NCBI RefSeq assembly: GCF_007625075.1 | Contig: NZ_QMIE01000002.1 | Coordinates: forward strand, 1-64,000 | DNA: 64,000 nucleotides | Direction of reading: 5' to 3' | From: Oceanidesulfovibrio indonesiensis | Lineage (GTDB): Bacteria > Desulfobacterota > Desulfovibrionia > Desulfovibrionales > Desulfovibrionaceae | Shown here: positions 45,708 through 54,709 of the stretch, one piece after another | Position numbering within the stretch: position 1 is the first letter of the stretch | Layout of the letters: each line of letters begins with the position of its first letter | The notes under the pieces: generated by a model | Told to the model about the DNA's origin: nothing | The model's input: only the letters and a program-made list of their open reading frames with translations | Database searches by the model: none | Position numbers and translations under genes: made by a program

Positions 45708-47099
45708 TTATTCTTTCTCAGGGTGCAGCACCGGATCGATCGTTGGTTGCCATTTTCTGGTCATCTGGAAGAACTGCATGTTCATGCCAAGGTAGAACAT
45801 TGGATGCACTCGCGGGCCCTTGATGATGCGGCGGAAGATGGAGGACAGGGAGAACGTATACTTCCACAGGGCGCGCAGGCCTTGTTCCAGCTCTTCCACG
45901 CTCATGCCCACGGGCTCATACACGCAGTTCAGCGTGTCGTATCTGGTCCAGTCGCGGGTGCGGATGCGGCCTTGCTCTTCCATCTCCTTGAACAGCCGCG
46001 TGCCGGGGTAGGGCGTGCGGATGAAGGTGAGCGCCCAGTCCAACTGATTTTCGATGGCGAAGTCGTAGATGCGGCGGAAGATAGTGCGGTCCTCGTTGTC
46101 GAACCCTACGACGAAGGTGCCCATGATGCCGATATTGTGTTGGTGCAGTGTCTTGATGGCTGCCACGTAGTCGTGCCCGGCTGCGTACGACTTGTGCATG
46201 GTCCTGAGGTGCTCCGGGTCCAGGGACTCGAACCCAACGTTCACGGCGATGCAGCCACTCCGCCGCATCATCTCCAGAAATTCTAAATCGTTGGCGATGT
46301 CCACCGTGGCGTGGCACCACCATTTCACATCCATGAGTTCGAGCCCGCGCATGATCTCCATGGCGTGGGAACGGTTGGCCGCGAAGTTGCTGTCGATAAA
46401 GTAGATAAGCCGGCGTTCGATGAAGTAGGGCAAGTCCAGCCCTGTCCTGGCGAGAAGTTGGCTGACGCCGTGGCGGAAGCCGCCGCCGAACATGGAGCCG
46501 AGCTCGCCCAGGACCTCGGAGGGAGGACGGGTGCGGTAGCGGTGTCCGAAGAAGCTGGACACGCCGCAGAAATCGCACTTGTGGGGGCAACCGCGGGTGG
46601 TCTCCACCAGGGTCAGCGGCAGGTAGCGGCGCAGGGGCAGAAGCTCCCGCCTGGGTGGCGCGATGCCGGCGAGGTCCTGCGTGGTGTCGGCCTGGTAGCG
46701 TTTCTGCAACCGGCCGTTCTCGAAATCGCTCAGCAATTGCGGCCAGATGAACTCGCCTTCACCCAGGATGACGGTGTCCACGTGTTCCAGCGCTTCGTCC
46801 GGCAGGGTGGAGGCGTGCACCCCGCCCATGACCACCGGCACGCCGCGTTTGCGGAAAGCGTCGGCAATCTGGTATGCCCGTGGCGCAACAGGCGTTTGCG
46901 CCGTAAGGGCCACGAGGTCCGCCTCGGCCGCGAAGTCCACGGGGGTTACGTCTTCGTCGATGATCGCAACGTCCCAGTCATCCGGCGTGGCCGCGGCGAG
47001 GTAGGGCAGGTTCAGAAATCCCAGCTTGAAGACAAAGTCCTCGCCGGGCATGCGTTCCCGGGCCGGGGAAATCATCAGCAGCTTTTTCGATGAGGGCAT
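45708..47099 (-). CDS. B12-binding-domain radical SAM enzyme (5)
   Basis: A 463-residue enzyme. Cobalamin-type domain with VPVVMGGVHASTLPDEALEHVDTVILGEGE; cluster motif TTRGCPHKCDFC (Cys 171, 175, 178); then NVGFESLDPEHLRTMHK and TPYPGTRLFKEMEEQGRI. Same group as the enzymes at 18742, 20526 and 56056. It is the only one of the eight not inside a multi-gene operon. The start codon at 47099 overlaps that proposed for the plus-strand gene; a start at 47114 is also possible. Confidence 0.87.
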   Translation of the reverse strand: MPSSKKLLMISPARERMPGEDFVFKLGFLNLPYLAAATPDDWDVAIIDEDVTPVDFAAEADLVALTAQTPVAPRAYQIADAFRKRGVPVVMGGVHASTLPDEALEHVDTVILGEGEFIWPQLLSDFENGRLQKRYQADTTQDLAGIAPPRRELLPLRRYLPLTLVETTRGCPHKCDFCGVSSFFGHRYRTRPPSEVLGELGSMFGGGFRHGVSQLLARTGLDLPYFIERRLIYFIDSNFAANRSHAMEIMRGLELMDVKWWCHATVDIANDLEFLEMMRRSGCIAVNVGFESLDPEHLRTMHKSYAAGHDYVAAIKTLHQHNIGIMGTFVVGFDNEDRTIFRRIYDFAIENQLDWALTFIRTPYPGTRLFKEMEEQGRIRTRDWTRYDTLNCVYEPVGMSVEELEQGLRALWKYTFSLSSIFRRIIKGPRVHPMFYLGMNMQFFQMTRKWQPTIDPVLHPEKE

Positions 47100-47547
47100 G
47101 GATGTGGGTTCCAAAATCAGAAAAAAGATTAAGTCGCGGGTTATCTACCATTCCAGCACGCTGGGCATAGCCGAGGTCCAGCAGATGGGCGTTGCGTCGC
47201 TGGACAGCGAGGCGTTCAGAGTCCAGCTCAATCCGTCCGGCGCGGGTCCCGGTCTCGATCTCGGCGTGGCGTTCGATCGTCTCCAGTCGGTCAAGGCATT
47301 CCAGAAAAAGTCCTACAGCTCCACGTCTTATCTGGTCGAGGTCTCGTACGTGGACAACAGCGGCAACCTTCAGTCCATCACCCTGGAACTGCGCGTATTC
47401 TTCCGCCGTGGCCAGGCGCTTCAGGCGGCCAAAGCATGGAAAGAGGTTTTCGCCAACCTCAGTGGCGATGCTCCTGCCGAAGAGCAGCCACCCAGGCAGC
47501 ACCCGGAGCAGGCCGCGGTGTCCGAAGCATCCCAGCCGGACGAATAG
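47098..47547 (+). CDS. Small hypothetical protein (possibly PilZ-like)
   Basis: About 150 residues with beta-rich text (SLDSEAFRVQLNPSGAGPGLDL, SYLVEVSYVDNSGNLQSITLELRVFF) and an acidic, Pro/Gln-rich tail. No firm family; the length and strand pattern recall PilZ-like or PH-like domains, but no motif supports either. Two starts are possible: ATG 47098, overlapping the divergent radical SAM start, or ATG 47185, which has GAGG eight bases upstream. It is convergent with the operon ending at 47620. Confidence 0.5.
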   Translation: MDVGSKIRKKIKSRVIYHSSTLGIAEVQQMGVASLDSEAFRVQLNPSGAGPGLDLGVAFDRLQSVKAFQKKSYSSTSYLVEVSYVDNSGNLQSITLELRVFFRRGQALQAAKAWKEVFANLSGDAPAEEQPPRQHPEQAAVSEASQPDE

Positions 47548-47619
47548 CTCGCGCGCCCCAGAAAAATATAAAGGAGGCTCTCGAGCCTACCACTCAATTC
47601 TGGTGCAAATCAGGCCCCG

Positions 47620-49158
47620 TTAAATCTCCACCGTCTCATCCGGTTCGTAGCCCTTGAATTCGCCTTTGAGCGGCCGCCCGCGTTCGCGCAGGTAGCTCTC
47701 GAAGGTCTGGTAGTTGTCCTGCGTCCACAGCGGCTTGCCGAACACCTCGTGCTGCATCACCTCGAAGCCGTACTTCATGAAATAGCGGTGGTGGTGGCGC
47801 AGGATGGGGTTCTTGGAAAAAAACATCCGCCACAGCTCGATGGGGCGCCAGTAAAACTTACGGATCATGCCCAGATGGATCTCGGTGATCTTGTTCAGGT
47901 CGTCGATCTCCTTTGTGGGCATGGTGGCCTGGATGTAGTCGAATTTGCGGTAGTCGTTCGTCTTGATGCGGCCCAAGGCCTTCATCTCGTCGTAGAAACC
48001 GGTGCCGGGCAGCGGCGTCACCACGTTGAGGCCGAAGTGGTTCACGTACTTCGCGCAGAAGTCGAAGAGCTTCTGTCGGTCCTCTTTGGTCTCGTCCCAG
48101 TGGCCTATCATCAGCGTGGCCATGATCATGAAGTCGTGCTTTTTCAGTATCTCCATGGCCTTTTCCAGGGTCTCCATGCTGATGCCCTTGTCCAGGCCGT
48201 CCAGGACTTCCTGATTGGTGTACTCCACGCCGATCATGAACTGGTAGACGCCGGCCTCCTTGTATCCCTGCATCAGGTCCTCGTCGCGCACTACAAGGTC
48301 CGCGCGTGACTGAAGCCAGAAATGCTGGTCCAGCTTGCGCTTTTTCATCTGCTCGATGAAGCCGGTGGCGCGCTTCCGGGTGAAGTTGAAGATGTTGTCG
48401 CCTACGTAGAAGGTGTCGCGGTTGTATTTTTTCTTGAGCAGTTCCAGTTCCTCGCCAATGAGCTCAGGCGAGCGGCCGCGCCAGGATCGCTCCCAGAACA
48501 CGGACTCCGAGCAGAATTTGCAGCGGAAGCCGCAGCCCCGCGCGAAGTTGACGAGGAAGGCGCGTTTGCCCTCGGAAGGCAGCCCTACATAGGGATGCTC
48601 CATGTCCACCATATGGTAAGCGGGCATGGGCAGGGCATCGAGGTCCTGGATGAGCTCGCGTTTGCCCGTGTAAACGGGTTTGCCGTCCGGGCCGCGGTAG
48701 CACAGGCCCGCGATGTGCGAGAAGTCCGGGTTGCCGTCCTCCACGTTGGCCAGAAATTCCTTGGCTGTCAGCTCGCCCTCGCCCATGCAGATGTAGTCGA
48801 TCTCCGGACACTCGCGCAGGGTTTCCTCGGACATCAGCGTAGGGTGCGCGCCGCCAACCAGGACAATGGATTCCGGCAGCACTTCCTTCACCAGCGCGGC
48901 GGCGTTGTAACCGTCGTAGGTAAAGTAGGTGCAGCCTATGGAGATGCCCACCACGTCCGGCCGCGATTCCTTGAGCTTGGCTTCGAGATCGTGCCAGGGA
49001 CGCTGGTTCAGCGTGCAGTCCATGAACTCCACGTCAAAGTAGTCTTCCAGGTAAGCGGCCAATTGCAGGCAGGCCGGACTGGGGATCCAGGCCTTGAGGA
49101 TGTCCCAGATCTTGTGCGGCGGGTCGATGAGCAGGAATTTGAGTTTCGATTGTTTCAT
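47620..49158 (-). CDS. B12-binding-domain radical SAM enzyme (6)
   Basis: A 512-residue enzyme, last gene of the core operon. It starts LKFLLIDPPHKIWDILKAWIP and has VLVGGAHPTLMSEETLRECPEIDYICMGEGE; cluster motif NFARGCGFRCKFC (Cys 209, 213, 216) followed by WERSWRGRSPE. It pairs with the enzyme at 26852 as a second subfamily. The ATG at 49158 overlaps the upstream stop; the longer open frame to 49749 is an overlap with the flavoprotein gene, not coding. Confidence 0.88.
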   Translation of the reverse strand: MKQSKLKFLLIDPPHKIWDILKAWIPSPACLQLAAYLEDYFDVEFMDCTLNQRPWHDLEAKLKESRPDVVGISIGCTYFTYDGYNAAALVKEVLPESIVLVGGAHPTLMSEETLRECPEIDYICMGEGELTAKEFLANVEDGNPDFSHIAGLCYRGPDGKPVYTGKRELIQDLDALPMPAYHMVDMEHPYVGLPSEGKRAFLVNFARGCGFRCKFCSESVFWERSWRGRSPELIGEELELLKKKYNRDTFYVGDNIFNFTRKRATGFIEQMKKRKLDQHFWLQSRADLVVRDEDLMQGYKEAGVYQFMIGVEYTNQEVLDGLDKGISMETLEKAMEILKKHDFMIMATLMIGHWDETKEDRQKLFDFCAKYVNHFGLNVVTPLPGTGFYDEMKALGRIKTNDYRKFDYIQATMPTKEIDDLNKITEIHLGMIRKFYWRPIELWRMFFSKNPILRHHHRYFMKYGFEVMQHEVFGKPLWTQDNYQTFESYLRERGRPLKGEFKGYEPDETVEI

Positions 49159-50597
49159 GGGCGTGAGTCCTTGAGTATCGTGTGAACGCACAAGCGCCCG
49201 GAAATCATTGCGGCGGCCAGGCCGCCTCCGGGCATGCTCCAATGGCCCGCGAGGTACAGGCCGCGTTTCGGTGTCGTGGTGCTCAGCCGGCGGAATCCAG
49301 ACTGGGCGGGAATCTGCGTCCAACCGTAGGCCGAGCCGCCGGGATTGCCCGTCATGGCTTCCAGGCTGGAGGGGGTCAGGGAAAACAGCGGGTCCAACTG
49401 TCCGGCCAGTTCGGGAACTGCCGACGCGAGCGCGTCCAACAGGCGTGAGTGCAACTCGCGACAATTCGTACGATCTGGCCGCCTTCCGGGAGCGAGCGGT
49501 ACGCTGAGGCACACGCAGTGCGAGTCTGCCCGGGCCATTTCCCTGTCCACCAGCGACGGAATGAGCAGGTACCACGGCCGGCCGTCCGAGTCGACGTACT
49601 CCATATTGGGGAATACGGCGCCGCGGCGGTGCAGCTCGTCCACCACATTGGCAGGCGCGCTGCAATAGAGAATATAGTACGAACCGCTCATGCGTAGAGA
49701 ACTGATGCGGTTCCAGAAGGTTTCCGGGAGCATGGAGGAGCCGTGGCATGCGCGTTCCAGCTGGGCGATGCTGGCCGCCCAGACCAGCGCGTCGGCGTAG
49801 TGCGTTTTGTAATCGGTCCGGACCGTGAAACTATCGCCAGCTGCTTGTACCTCCCGAACGCCGCGGCCACGCAGAATGGTCCCGCCGCTTGACTCGATGC
49901 AGCGCACCAGCGCGTCCACCAGGCGGGCAACGCCGCCGCGGATCATGTATGCGCCGTTCCCGAAGGTCATCTCGTTACAGGCGAAACCCACCAGGGAAAT
50001 CTCGTCCGCGGCAAGCAACTGGTAGCCTGCGCGGGCGGCAAAGAGCCGGGCAAGCTCCGGTGGAAAGCCGAGTTCGTCCATGAACGCTTGCAGTGTCTGA
50101 TCATGCCGGGCAGCCAGAGTGGGGCAGCGCCGCACGAAGGAGAATCTGGCATGCGAAGAATCATTCGAGAGGGCGAGAAGTTCTTCGAAAATGGCGCGGA
50201 GGGTGTCAAAGGCTGCGGCCACGGCGTCGGCGTGGTCAGGAAATCGCGCGGCCAGCTCGTCGCGCTGCTTTTTCCAGGAACCGTGCTGCACGTAGGGGGC
50301 GTCCATTCCAGGGAAATGGTAGACACGCGCCGGCTCGCAGGGCAGGGCCTGCACGCGGTCAGCAATACCGAGGTCGTCGAGAATGTTCATGATCTCGCCG
50401 TCCGGACCGAGGCCACCCAGCGCCTGGGTGGCGATGTCGAAATGGTGGCCGTTTTTTTTGAACGTGGCGGCGTAGCCCCCGACGCGGCGGTTCTTATCCA
50501 GCACCAGCACGTCGCGACCGGCAGCGGCCAGGTATGCCGCGGCAGTGAGGCCGGCCACGCCAGCGCCGGCCACGATGATTTCGTGCTGCGAAGCCAC
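49155..50597 (-). CDS. CrtI-like flavoprotein (2)
   Basis: A 480-residue FAD enzyme of the phytoene desaturase family: IIVAGAGVAGLTAAAYLAAAG, VLDKNRRVGGYAATF, then MIRGGVARLVDALV and a C-terminal LYLAGHWSMPGGGLAAAMISG. It starts with GTG at 50597, six bases after the fused ketosynthase gene. It is a distant paralogue of the flavoprotein at 29201. A desaturase, saturase or isomerase role on the acyl chain is likely; direction of the redox step cannot be told from sequence. Confidence 0.85.
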   Translation of the reverse strand: MASQHEIIVAGAGVAGLTAAAYLAAAGRDVLVLDKNRRVGGYAATFKKNGHHFDIATQALGGLGPDGEIMNILDDLGIADRVQALPCEPARVYHFPGMDAPYVQHGSWKKQRDELAARFPDHADAVAAAFDTLRAIFEELLALSNDSSHARFSFVRRCPTLAARHDQTLQAFMDELGFPPELARLFAARAGYQLLAADEISLVGFACNEMTFGNGAYMIRGGVARLVDALVRCIESSGGTILRGRGVREVQAAGDSFTVRTDYKTHYADALVWAASIAQLERACHGSSMLPETFWNRISSLRMSGSYYILYCSAPANVVDELHRRGAVFPNMEYVDSDGRPWYLLIPSLVDREMARADSHCVCLSVPLAPGRRPDRTNCRELHSRLLDALASAVPELAGQLDPLFSLTPSSLEAMTGNPGGSAYGWTQIPAQSGFRRLSTTTPKRGLYLAGHWSMPGGGLAAAMISGRLCVHTILKDSRP

Positions 50598-50602
50598 GAT
50601 GT

Positions 50603-52912
50603 TCAACCAATTTTCTCCACAAGCGAAGCGGCCATAAGCCCGCCTCGGGAGGAGGTGCAGTTCAGAATCATGCCCGGTGCGATCCGAGAGGACAGCAGCC
50701 CGTACGCCAGACACAAGCCGCTTGCTGTACCGGACTCGCCGAGCATGGCGCGGGGATTCGCCCGCGACGTAGTTTTCAGCGAATTCCGTAGAACAGGGAC
50801 ATCAGGGCCGAATATGGCGAGCGGTTTTTCAGCGATATCGACTCCATTCAGCGTGCTGTGGGCCGCCTGCGCCAACGAGCCGTAATCCTGCGCATACTCC
50901 TGCGGTCCGCATCCGGAGCTGGCCTGTTGCGCGGCGGCGAGAATCCGGCCAATGATTGGCGCGCCGCGCTCCCGTGCATTGTCCTCGTTTTCCAGCACCA
51001 TGCAGACGGCCCCTTCCCCGAGGCGCAGGGGATTTTCGCCGTCAAAGAAGCCGAGGGCATGGTGGATGTCCAGGATGGCCGGACTGATTTCCTCCGCCGC
51101 TGCGACCAGCACCGTGTCGGCCTGGCCATCGCGGATCATGTCCGCTCCCCAGGCGAGGCAGGCGTCGAAAGAGCATTCGTCGGCCACGAAGACCCAGACC
51201 GGCCCAGATAGTCCGAGTTGCTGCGCCTCCAGCGCGGCCGGCGCGTTGGTCACCGAAAGGATGAAGTGGGGCGGCAGTACGTTGCGGGGGCCGTCCGTGA
51301 GTATGGCGTTGTAGAAATGGTGCACGCTGCCGGAGCAACCATAGGCCGTGCCGAAGGCCATGGCTGCATCGCGCAGGTCGTCCGGCGTCAGGTCGGCGTG
51401 GTCCAGGGCCTCGCGCACAGCCAGATGCAAAAACATGGCCGGCCGGTTGAGATGCCGACGCCGCGCCGGAGGGATGGCCGCGCGGACCGGCCCCATGTCC
51501 ACCAGGCCGCCGCAGAGGCTTACGAAACGTGAATCGACGGTTTCCAGTGAGTTGAGTCCGCTCTTACCGCTATCAACACCATGAATCAGCGCTTCGCCCC
51601 CCATGCCGTAAGGCGAGACCACCCCTATGCCGGTGACGGCCACGCCAGAGGCGGGAATCCCGGTGGACGCGTCGTCACGCAGGGAATCCGTGAACGCCAC
51701 GCTGATGTCGCTGCCGCCGAAGGCGAAGGAGTTGGAGAGCGCGCAGCGTACGGGTTTGCTGTGGGCTTTTGGCGCGAGGTCCAGACCCAGGTCCGGGGCA
51801 GGCGATTCCAGGTGCGCGGTGGGTGGGCACACGCTGTTGTTCATGGTGAGCACTGTGGCCACTGCCTCCACAATGCTGGCCGCCCCGAGCAGGTGGCCGA
51901 GCATGGATTTGCTGGACGAAATAGTCAGGTGCGCAGGCTCCGGACCGAAGAGCGCCACCACGCCGTGGGCTTCGGCCGCGTCGTTGAGCGGCGTGCCGGT
52001 GCCGTGGGCGTTCAGGTAGTCGATGTCCGTGGAGGTTCTGCCGGCGTCTCCCAAGGCCAGGCGCATGGCCGTGGCGGCGGCGCCGCCTGTGGGCTCCGGG
52101 GCAGTGAAGTGGTGCACGTCCGTGACCAGGCCGTAGCCGGCGAGGTACGCGAGCGTCCTGTGTGGCTGGGCGTCGGCCGTGTCCGGTCGTTCCAGCACGA
52201 TGGCTCCGGCGCCTTCGCCCAGGACGAGTCCTTTACGCGCGGCATCGAACGGCCGACATAATTCCGGGTCGATGGAGCGCAAGGAATTGAAACCGGCGTG
52301 CGTGACCTGGCATAGAGACTCCGCACCGACCACGAGCACGCGGTCCGCCTGCCCGCGGCGCAGCACGTCCAGCCCGGCGGCCAGAGCCAATCCGCTGGAT
52401 GAGCAGACCGTGGCCACGGTGGTGCGGTAGCCGGCAATGCCGAATTCCAGCGCAATGTTCGTTGCCAGCGCCGAGAGCGTGAAGGAGGTGAGCAGATCCG
52501 CGGCGTCGTACTCCGTGCCCTCGAATTTGTGTCTGAAGAAGGTTTCCAGTCCGAGGATGCCGCCAGCTGAAGTGGCGCAGATCAGGGCGGTGCGCTGGCT
52601 ATCCTGCACGCAGCCGTCGGCGTCCAGCAAATTTGACTGGGAGAGCGCCTGTCTCGCGGCGTCCAGCGCGAAGATATCGCCGCGGGAGAGCACGGCTTTA
52701 TTCAGTCGGAGGGGATCGTATCCGGGAGAATCCTTCACCTCGGCGGCGCGCTGGGTGCGGTGGCCGGAGGCGTCGAAGACGGTGATGGCGCCGAAACCGT
52801 CCACGCCGGCCACGAGGTTTTTCCAGAACGCGTCCGCACCTGTTCCGACGGAAGAGACCACGCCAAGGCCGGTGATGGCGGCGTCCATGTATTTTGGACC
52901 AGGGCGGATCAT
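50603..52912 (-). CDS. Fused ketosynthase-chain length factor-like protein
   Basis: A 769-residue protein with two thiolase-fold ketosynthase units. The N-terminal unit is complete: active Cys in TVATVCSSSG (Cys 170), NAHGTGTPLND (His 303), SMLGHLLGA (His 340) and SNSFAFGGSD. The second unit starts near residue 421 (ASGVAVTGIGVVSPYG). It has no HGTGT and no second catalytic His, and FVADECSFDA stands at the active-site place, so it looks like a chain-length-factor partner. Such pairs are normally two polypeptides; here they are one. It overlaps the LolA-like gene by four bases. Confidence 0.88.
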   Translation of the reverse strand: MIRPGPKYMDAAITGLGVVSSVGTGADAFWKNLVAGVDGFGAITVFDASGHRTQRAAEVKDSPGYDPLRLNKAVLSRGDIFALDAARQALSQSNLLDADGCVQDSQRTALICATSAGGILGLETFFRHKFEGTEYDAADLLTSFTLSALATNIALEFGIAGYRTTVATVCSSSGLALAAGLDVLRRGQADRVLVVGAESLCQVTHAGFNSLRSIDPELCRPFDAARKGLVLGEGAGAIVLERPDTADAQPHRTLAYLAGYGLVTDVHHFTAPEPTGGAAATAMRLALGDAGRTSTDIDYLNAHGTGTPLNDAAEAHGVVALFGPEPAHLTISSSKSMLGHLLGAASIVEAVATVLTMNNSVCPPTAHLESPAPDLGLDLAPKAHSKPVRCALSNSFAFGGSDISVAFTDSLRDDASTGIPASGVAVTGIGVVSPYGMGGEALIHGVDSGKSGLNSLETVDSRFVSLCGGLVDMGPVRAAIPPARRRHLNRPAMFLHLAVREALDHADLTPDDLRDAAMAFGTAYGCSGSVHHFYNAILTDGPRNVLPPHFILSVTNAPAALEAQQLGLSGPVWVFVADECSFDACLAWGADMIRDGQADTVLVAAAEEISPAILDIHHALGFFDGENPLRLGEGAVCMVLENEDNARERGAPIIGRILAAAQQASSGCGPQEYAQDYGSLAQAAHSTLNGVDIAEKPLAIFGPDVPVLRNSLKTTSRANPRAMLGESGTASGLCLAYGLLSSRIAPGMILNCTSSRGGLMAASLVEKIG

Positions 52913-53580
52913 GGCCGGTTCATCTCGTTGATTTCCGTGCCTGCCGGCAAGGTGAAGTCTATAACGACATCCGGCAGGGGCTCGTTGATGCGCACGTCGT
53001 GCAGTTCAATGACTGTAGCGCCGCCGCCTTTGGGCGTGATGCGGATGGAGGTGGCGTACAGGCCTTCCGGGTCCAGGACAACCTCGATACGCTGGGGGCC
53101 GTTCTCGCCGCCGGCGGAGACAAGGTGGTAGCCGTCGTCTTCCCTGGAGATTGCGCCCGAGAAGTCCTGCGGCCGCCAGTCGAAGAGATTTGGATTGGAA
53201 CCAGCTTGTCCGGAGGCAGACGTGTCGTCCATCTGCATCACATCGGCCGTGGGGCTATCCTGTACCCAGAACAGCACTTCCCCCTCTTGCACGCGCAAAA
53301 TGTGCTGCGTGGGCTTTTCGTAACGCAGGAAAATGAGCGAGTCCCCGCGCTGCACGTAAAGCGTGCCTGTAAACACGAGGGGCCGCGGCAGGGTGGATAT
53401 GGTGCGAGTCTCGGTAAACCGGGCCTGCACGGTGCGGATGTCCTGCTGCGCGGTCTGGAGCCGCTGCAGGAAGGCGTCGCGCTCGGCGTCGTCGAGTTCG
53501 TTTGCGGACGCGCTACCTGCGACGAACGCCATGAGGCAGATGAGGAGCAACGAGGCAAAGAGGTGATGGCGGATCGACAT
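52909..53580 (-). CDS. LolA-family periplasmic lipid/lipoprotein carrier
   Basis: A 223-residue protein with a signal peptide (LFASLLLICLMAFVAGSASA) and a LolA-like half-barrel: IRTVQARFTETRTISTLPRPLVFTGTL, LIFLRYEKPTQHILRV, then ENGPQRIEVVLDPEGLYATSIRI. LolA proteins carry acyl chains in a hydrophobic cavity; aryl polyene clusters carry a similar one. Five bases after the methyltransferase stop. Together with the carrier at 16631 and the lipoprotein at 22390, this is the third Lol-fold protein of the locus. Confidence 0.85.
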   Translation of the reverse strand: MSIRHHLFASLLLICLMAFVAGSASANELDDAERDAFLQRLQTAQQDIRTVQARFTETRTISTLPRPLVFTGTLYVQRGDSLIFLRYEKPTQHILRVQEGEVLFWVQDSPTADVMQMDDTSASGQAGSNPNLFDWRPQDFSGAISREDDGYHLVSAGGENGPQRIEVVLDPEGLYATSIRITPKGGGATVIELHDVRINEPLPDVVIDFTLPAGTEINEMNRP

Positions 53581-53584
53581 GGCG

Positions 53585-54253
53585 TTATCCCTGCAAACCT
53601 GCTGTAATCCAAAGTTCCGAGCCCCCGGCGCGTATTGTAAAACGCCGTATGGAACGGGTTCCGAGGATGCCTCGAATTTCGTCGGTGGTCCAGGCTGAAC
53701 GCACGGACTCCTCAAGCCCGTTGCGGCCTGGGCTCAGGAGGAATGCCGTTTTCCACAACGCGTTCATGGCGCGAAACCGGGCGCGGGCCATGTCGCGCCG
53801 GAAGTCGATGAGCAGGAACACGCCGCCCGGGGTGAGCACGCGGTCCACCTCGGCCAGCATGGCGCCAGGATCGTCCATGTGGTGCATGGCGTAGAAGGAC
53901 GTGACCACGTCGAAGCTCGCATCGGCAAAGGGCATCCGCTCGCCCTCGGCCTGTATGAAGAAGGCGTGGCGGTCGAGCCTGTTCGCGAGGTTCTGCGCCT
54001 TCGTGAGCATGGGCAGTGCCACATCCAACCCGGTGAGGGTCACTTTTGGCCGGAACGCCTTGAAATGCAGCGGGATAGCGCCAGGACCGGTGCCGATATC
54101 CAGCAAGCGAAGCGGGGCGTCGGGATCGAGCCGGAGGATGCGGTTCACGCGCCACGCCGCTGCCTTGCCGGTCCAGGCGGAGACCTTGGCGAACACGCCG
54201 AGGGTGTCTGTTTCCAGCTCGCGGCCTTCGGGGATGCGCTGCTCAAAGACCAT
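53585..54253 (-). CDS. SAM-dependent methyltransferase (class I) (1)
   Basis: A 222-residue Rossmann methyltransferase: motif I LLDIGTGPGAIPLHF, acidic loop in LTGLDVALPMLTKA, then FADASFDVVTSFYAMHHMDD and VLTPGGVFLLIDF. The UbiE-like pattern suggests a lipid or quinone-like acceptor for C- or O-methylation. It overlaps the small membrane protein by eleven bases. Confidence 0.85.
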   Translation of the reverse strand: MVFEQRIPEGRELETDTLGVFAKVSAWTGKAAAWRVNRILRLDPDAPLRLLDIGTGPGAIPLHFKAFRPKVTLTGLDVALPMLTKAQNLANRLDRHAFFIQAEGERMPFADASFDVVTSFYAMHHMDDPGAMLAEVDRVLTPGGVFLLIDFRRDMARARFRAMNALWKTAFLLSPGRNGLEESVRSAWTTDEIRGILGTRSIRRFTIRAGGSELWITAGLQG

Positions 54254-54704
54254 GGGCAATCTCCACGCCGCCGTAGTACAGCGCCAGGGTGGCAGCCCCC
54301 CCCACCAGGGCTCCGGACAGTATGGCGAGCGTGCCGCGCGCTGGACTGAATCCGAGCATGAAGGCGAGGATGGTGGCGGAAAGAACGCCGAACCCACGTA
54401 CCGGCACAGTGGCTACGGTCATGACGAGCAGCGGTTTGGTCCGCGCCAATCGGGACCACCAACCGTCTCTGGCCAGGCGTTCCTGCCAACGTCCGCGGCG
54501 TTTTTCGATCCAGCGGGCAAAGCGATTTCGCGTCTTCCTGGGGTTGCAGAAACGGTCCAGCACCAAGCCGTAGGCGGTGAGCTGCCCCCAATCCAGGGCC
54601 AGGGAAACCGCAAGAGCAACCGCCGGGTGCACTCCAAGAGCGAGGCTGGAGATTATGAAACCGGTCCTCCCCAGAATGACGTAGGCCGGGAAAGACGCGG
54701 CCAT
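54243..54704 (-). CDS. Small multi-span membrane protein
   Basis: A 153-residue protein with about four membrane segments (AYVILGRTGFIISSLALGV, AVALAVSLALDWGQLTAYGLV, LLVMTVATVPVRGFGVLSATI, GALVGGAATLALYYGGV) and a basic loop (RKTRNRFARWIEKRRGRW) that should face the cytoplasm. I do not recognise the family with confidence; it is similar in size and layout to small multidrug-export-like proteins. Start at 54704, just past the upstream stop. Confidence 0.65.
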   Translation of the reverse strand: MAASFPAYVILGRTGFIISSLALGVHPAVALAVSLALDWGQLTAYGLVLDRFCNPRKTRNRFARWIEKRRGRWQERLARDGWWSRLARTKPLLVMTVATVPVRGFGVLSATILAFMLGFSPARGTLAILSGALVGGAATLALYYGGVEIAHGL

Positions 54705-54709
54705 GGCTG

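Noticed and set aside
45539-45823. A small plus-strand ORF overlapping the heme lipoprotein stop
   Set aside because: It runs into the 3' end of the radical SAM gene, has no motif and no separate ribosome binding site.
49159-49749. N-terminal extension of the radical SAM gene ending at 47620
   Set aside because: The extra 197 residues are an out-of-frame reading of the CrtI-like gene; the family start is at 49158.
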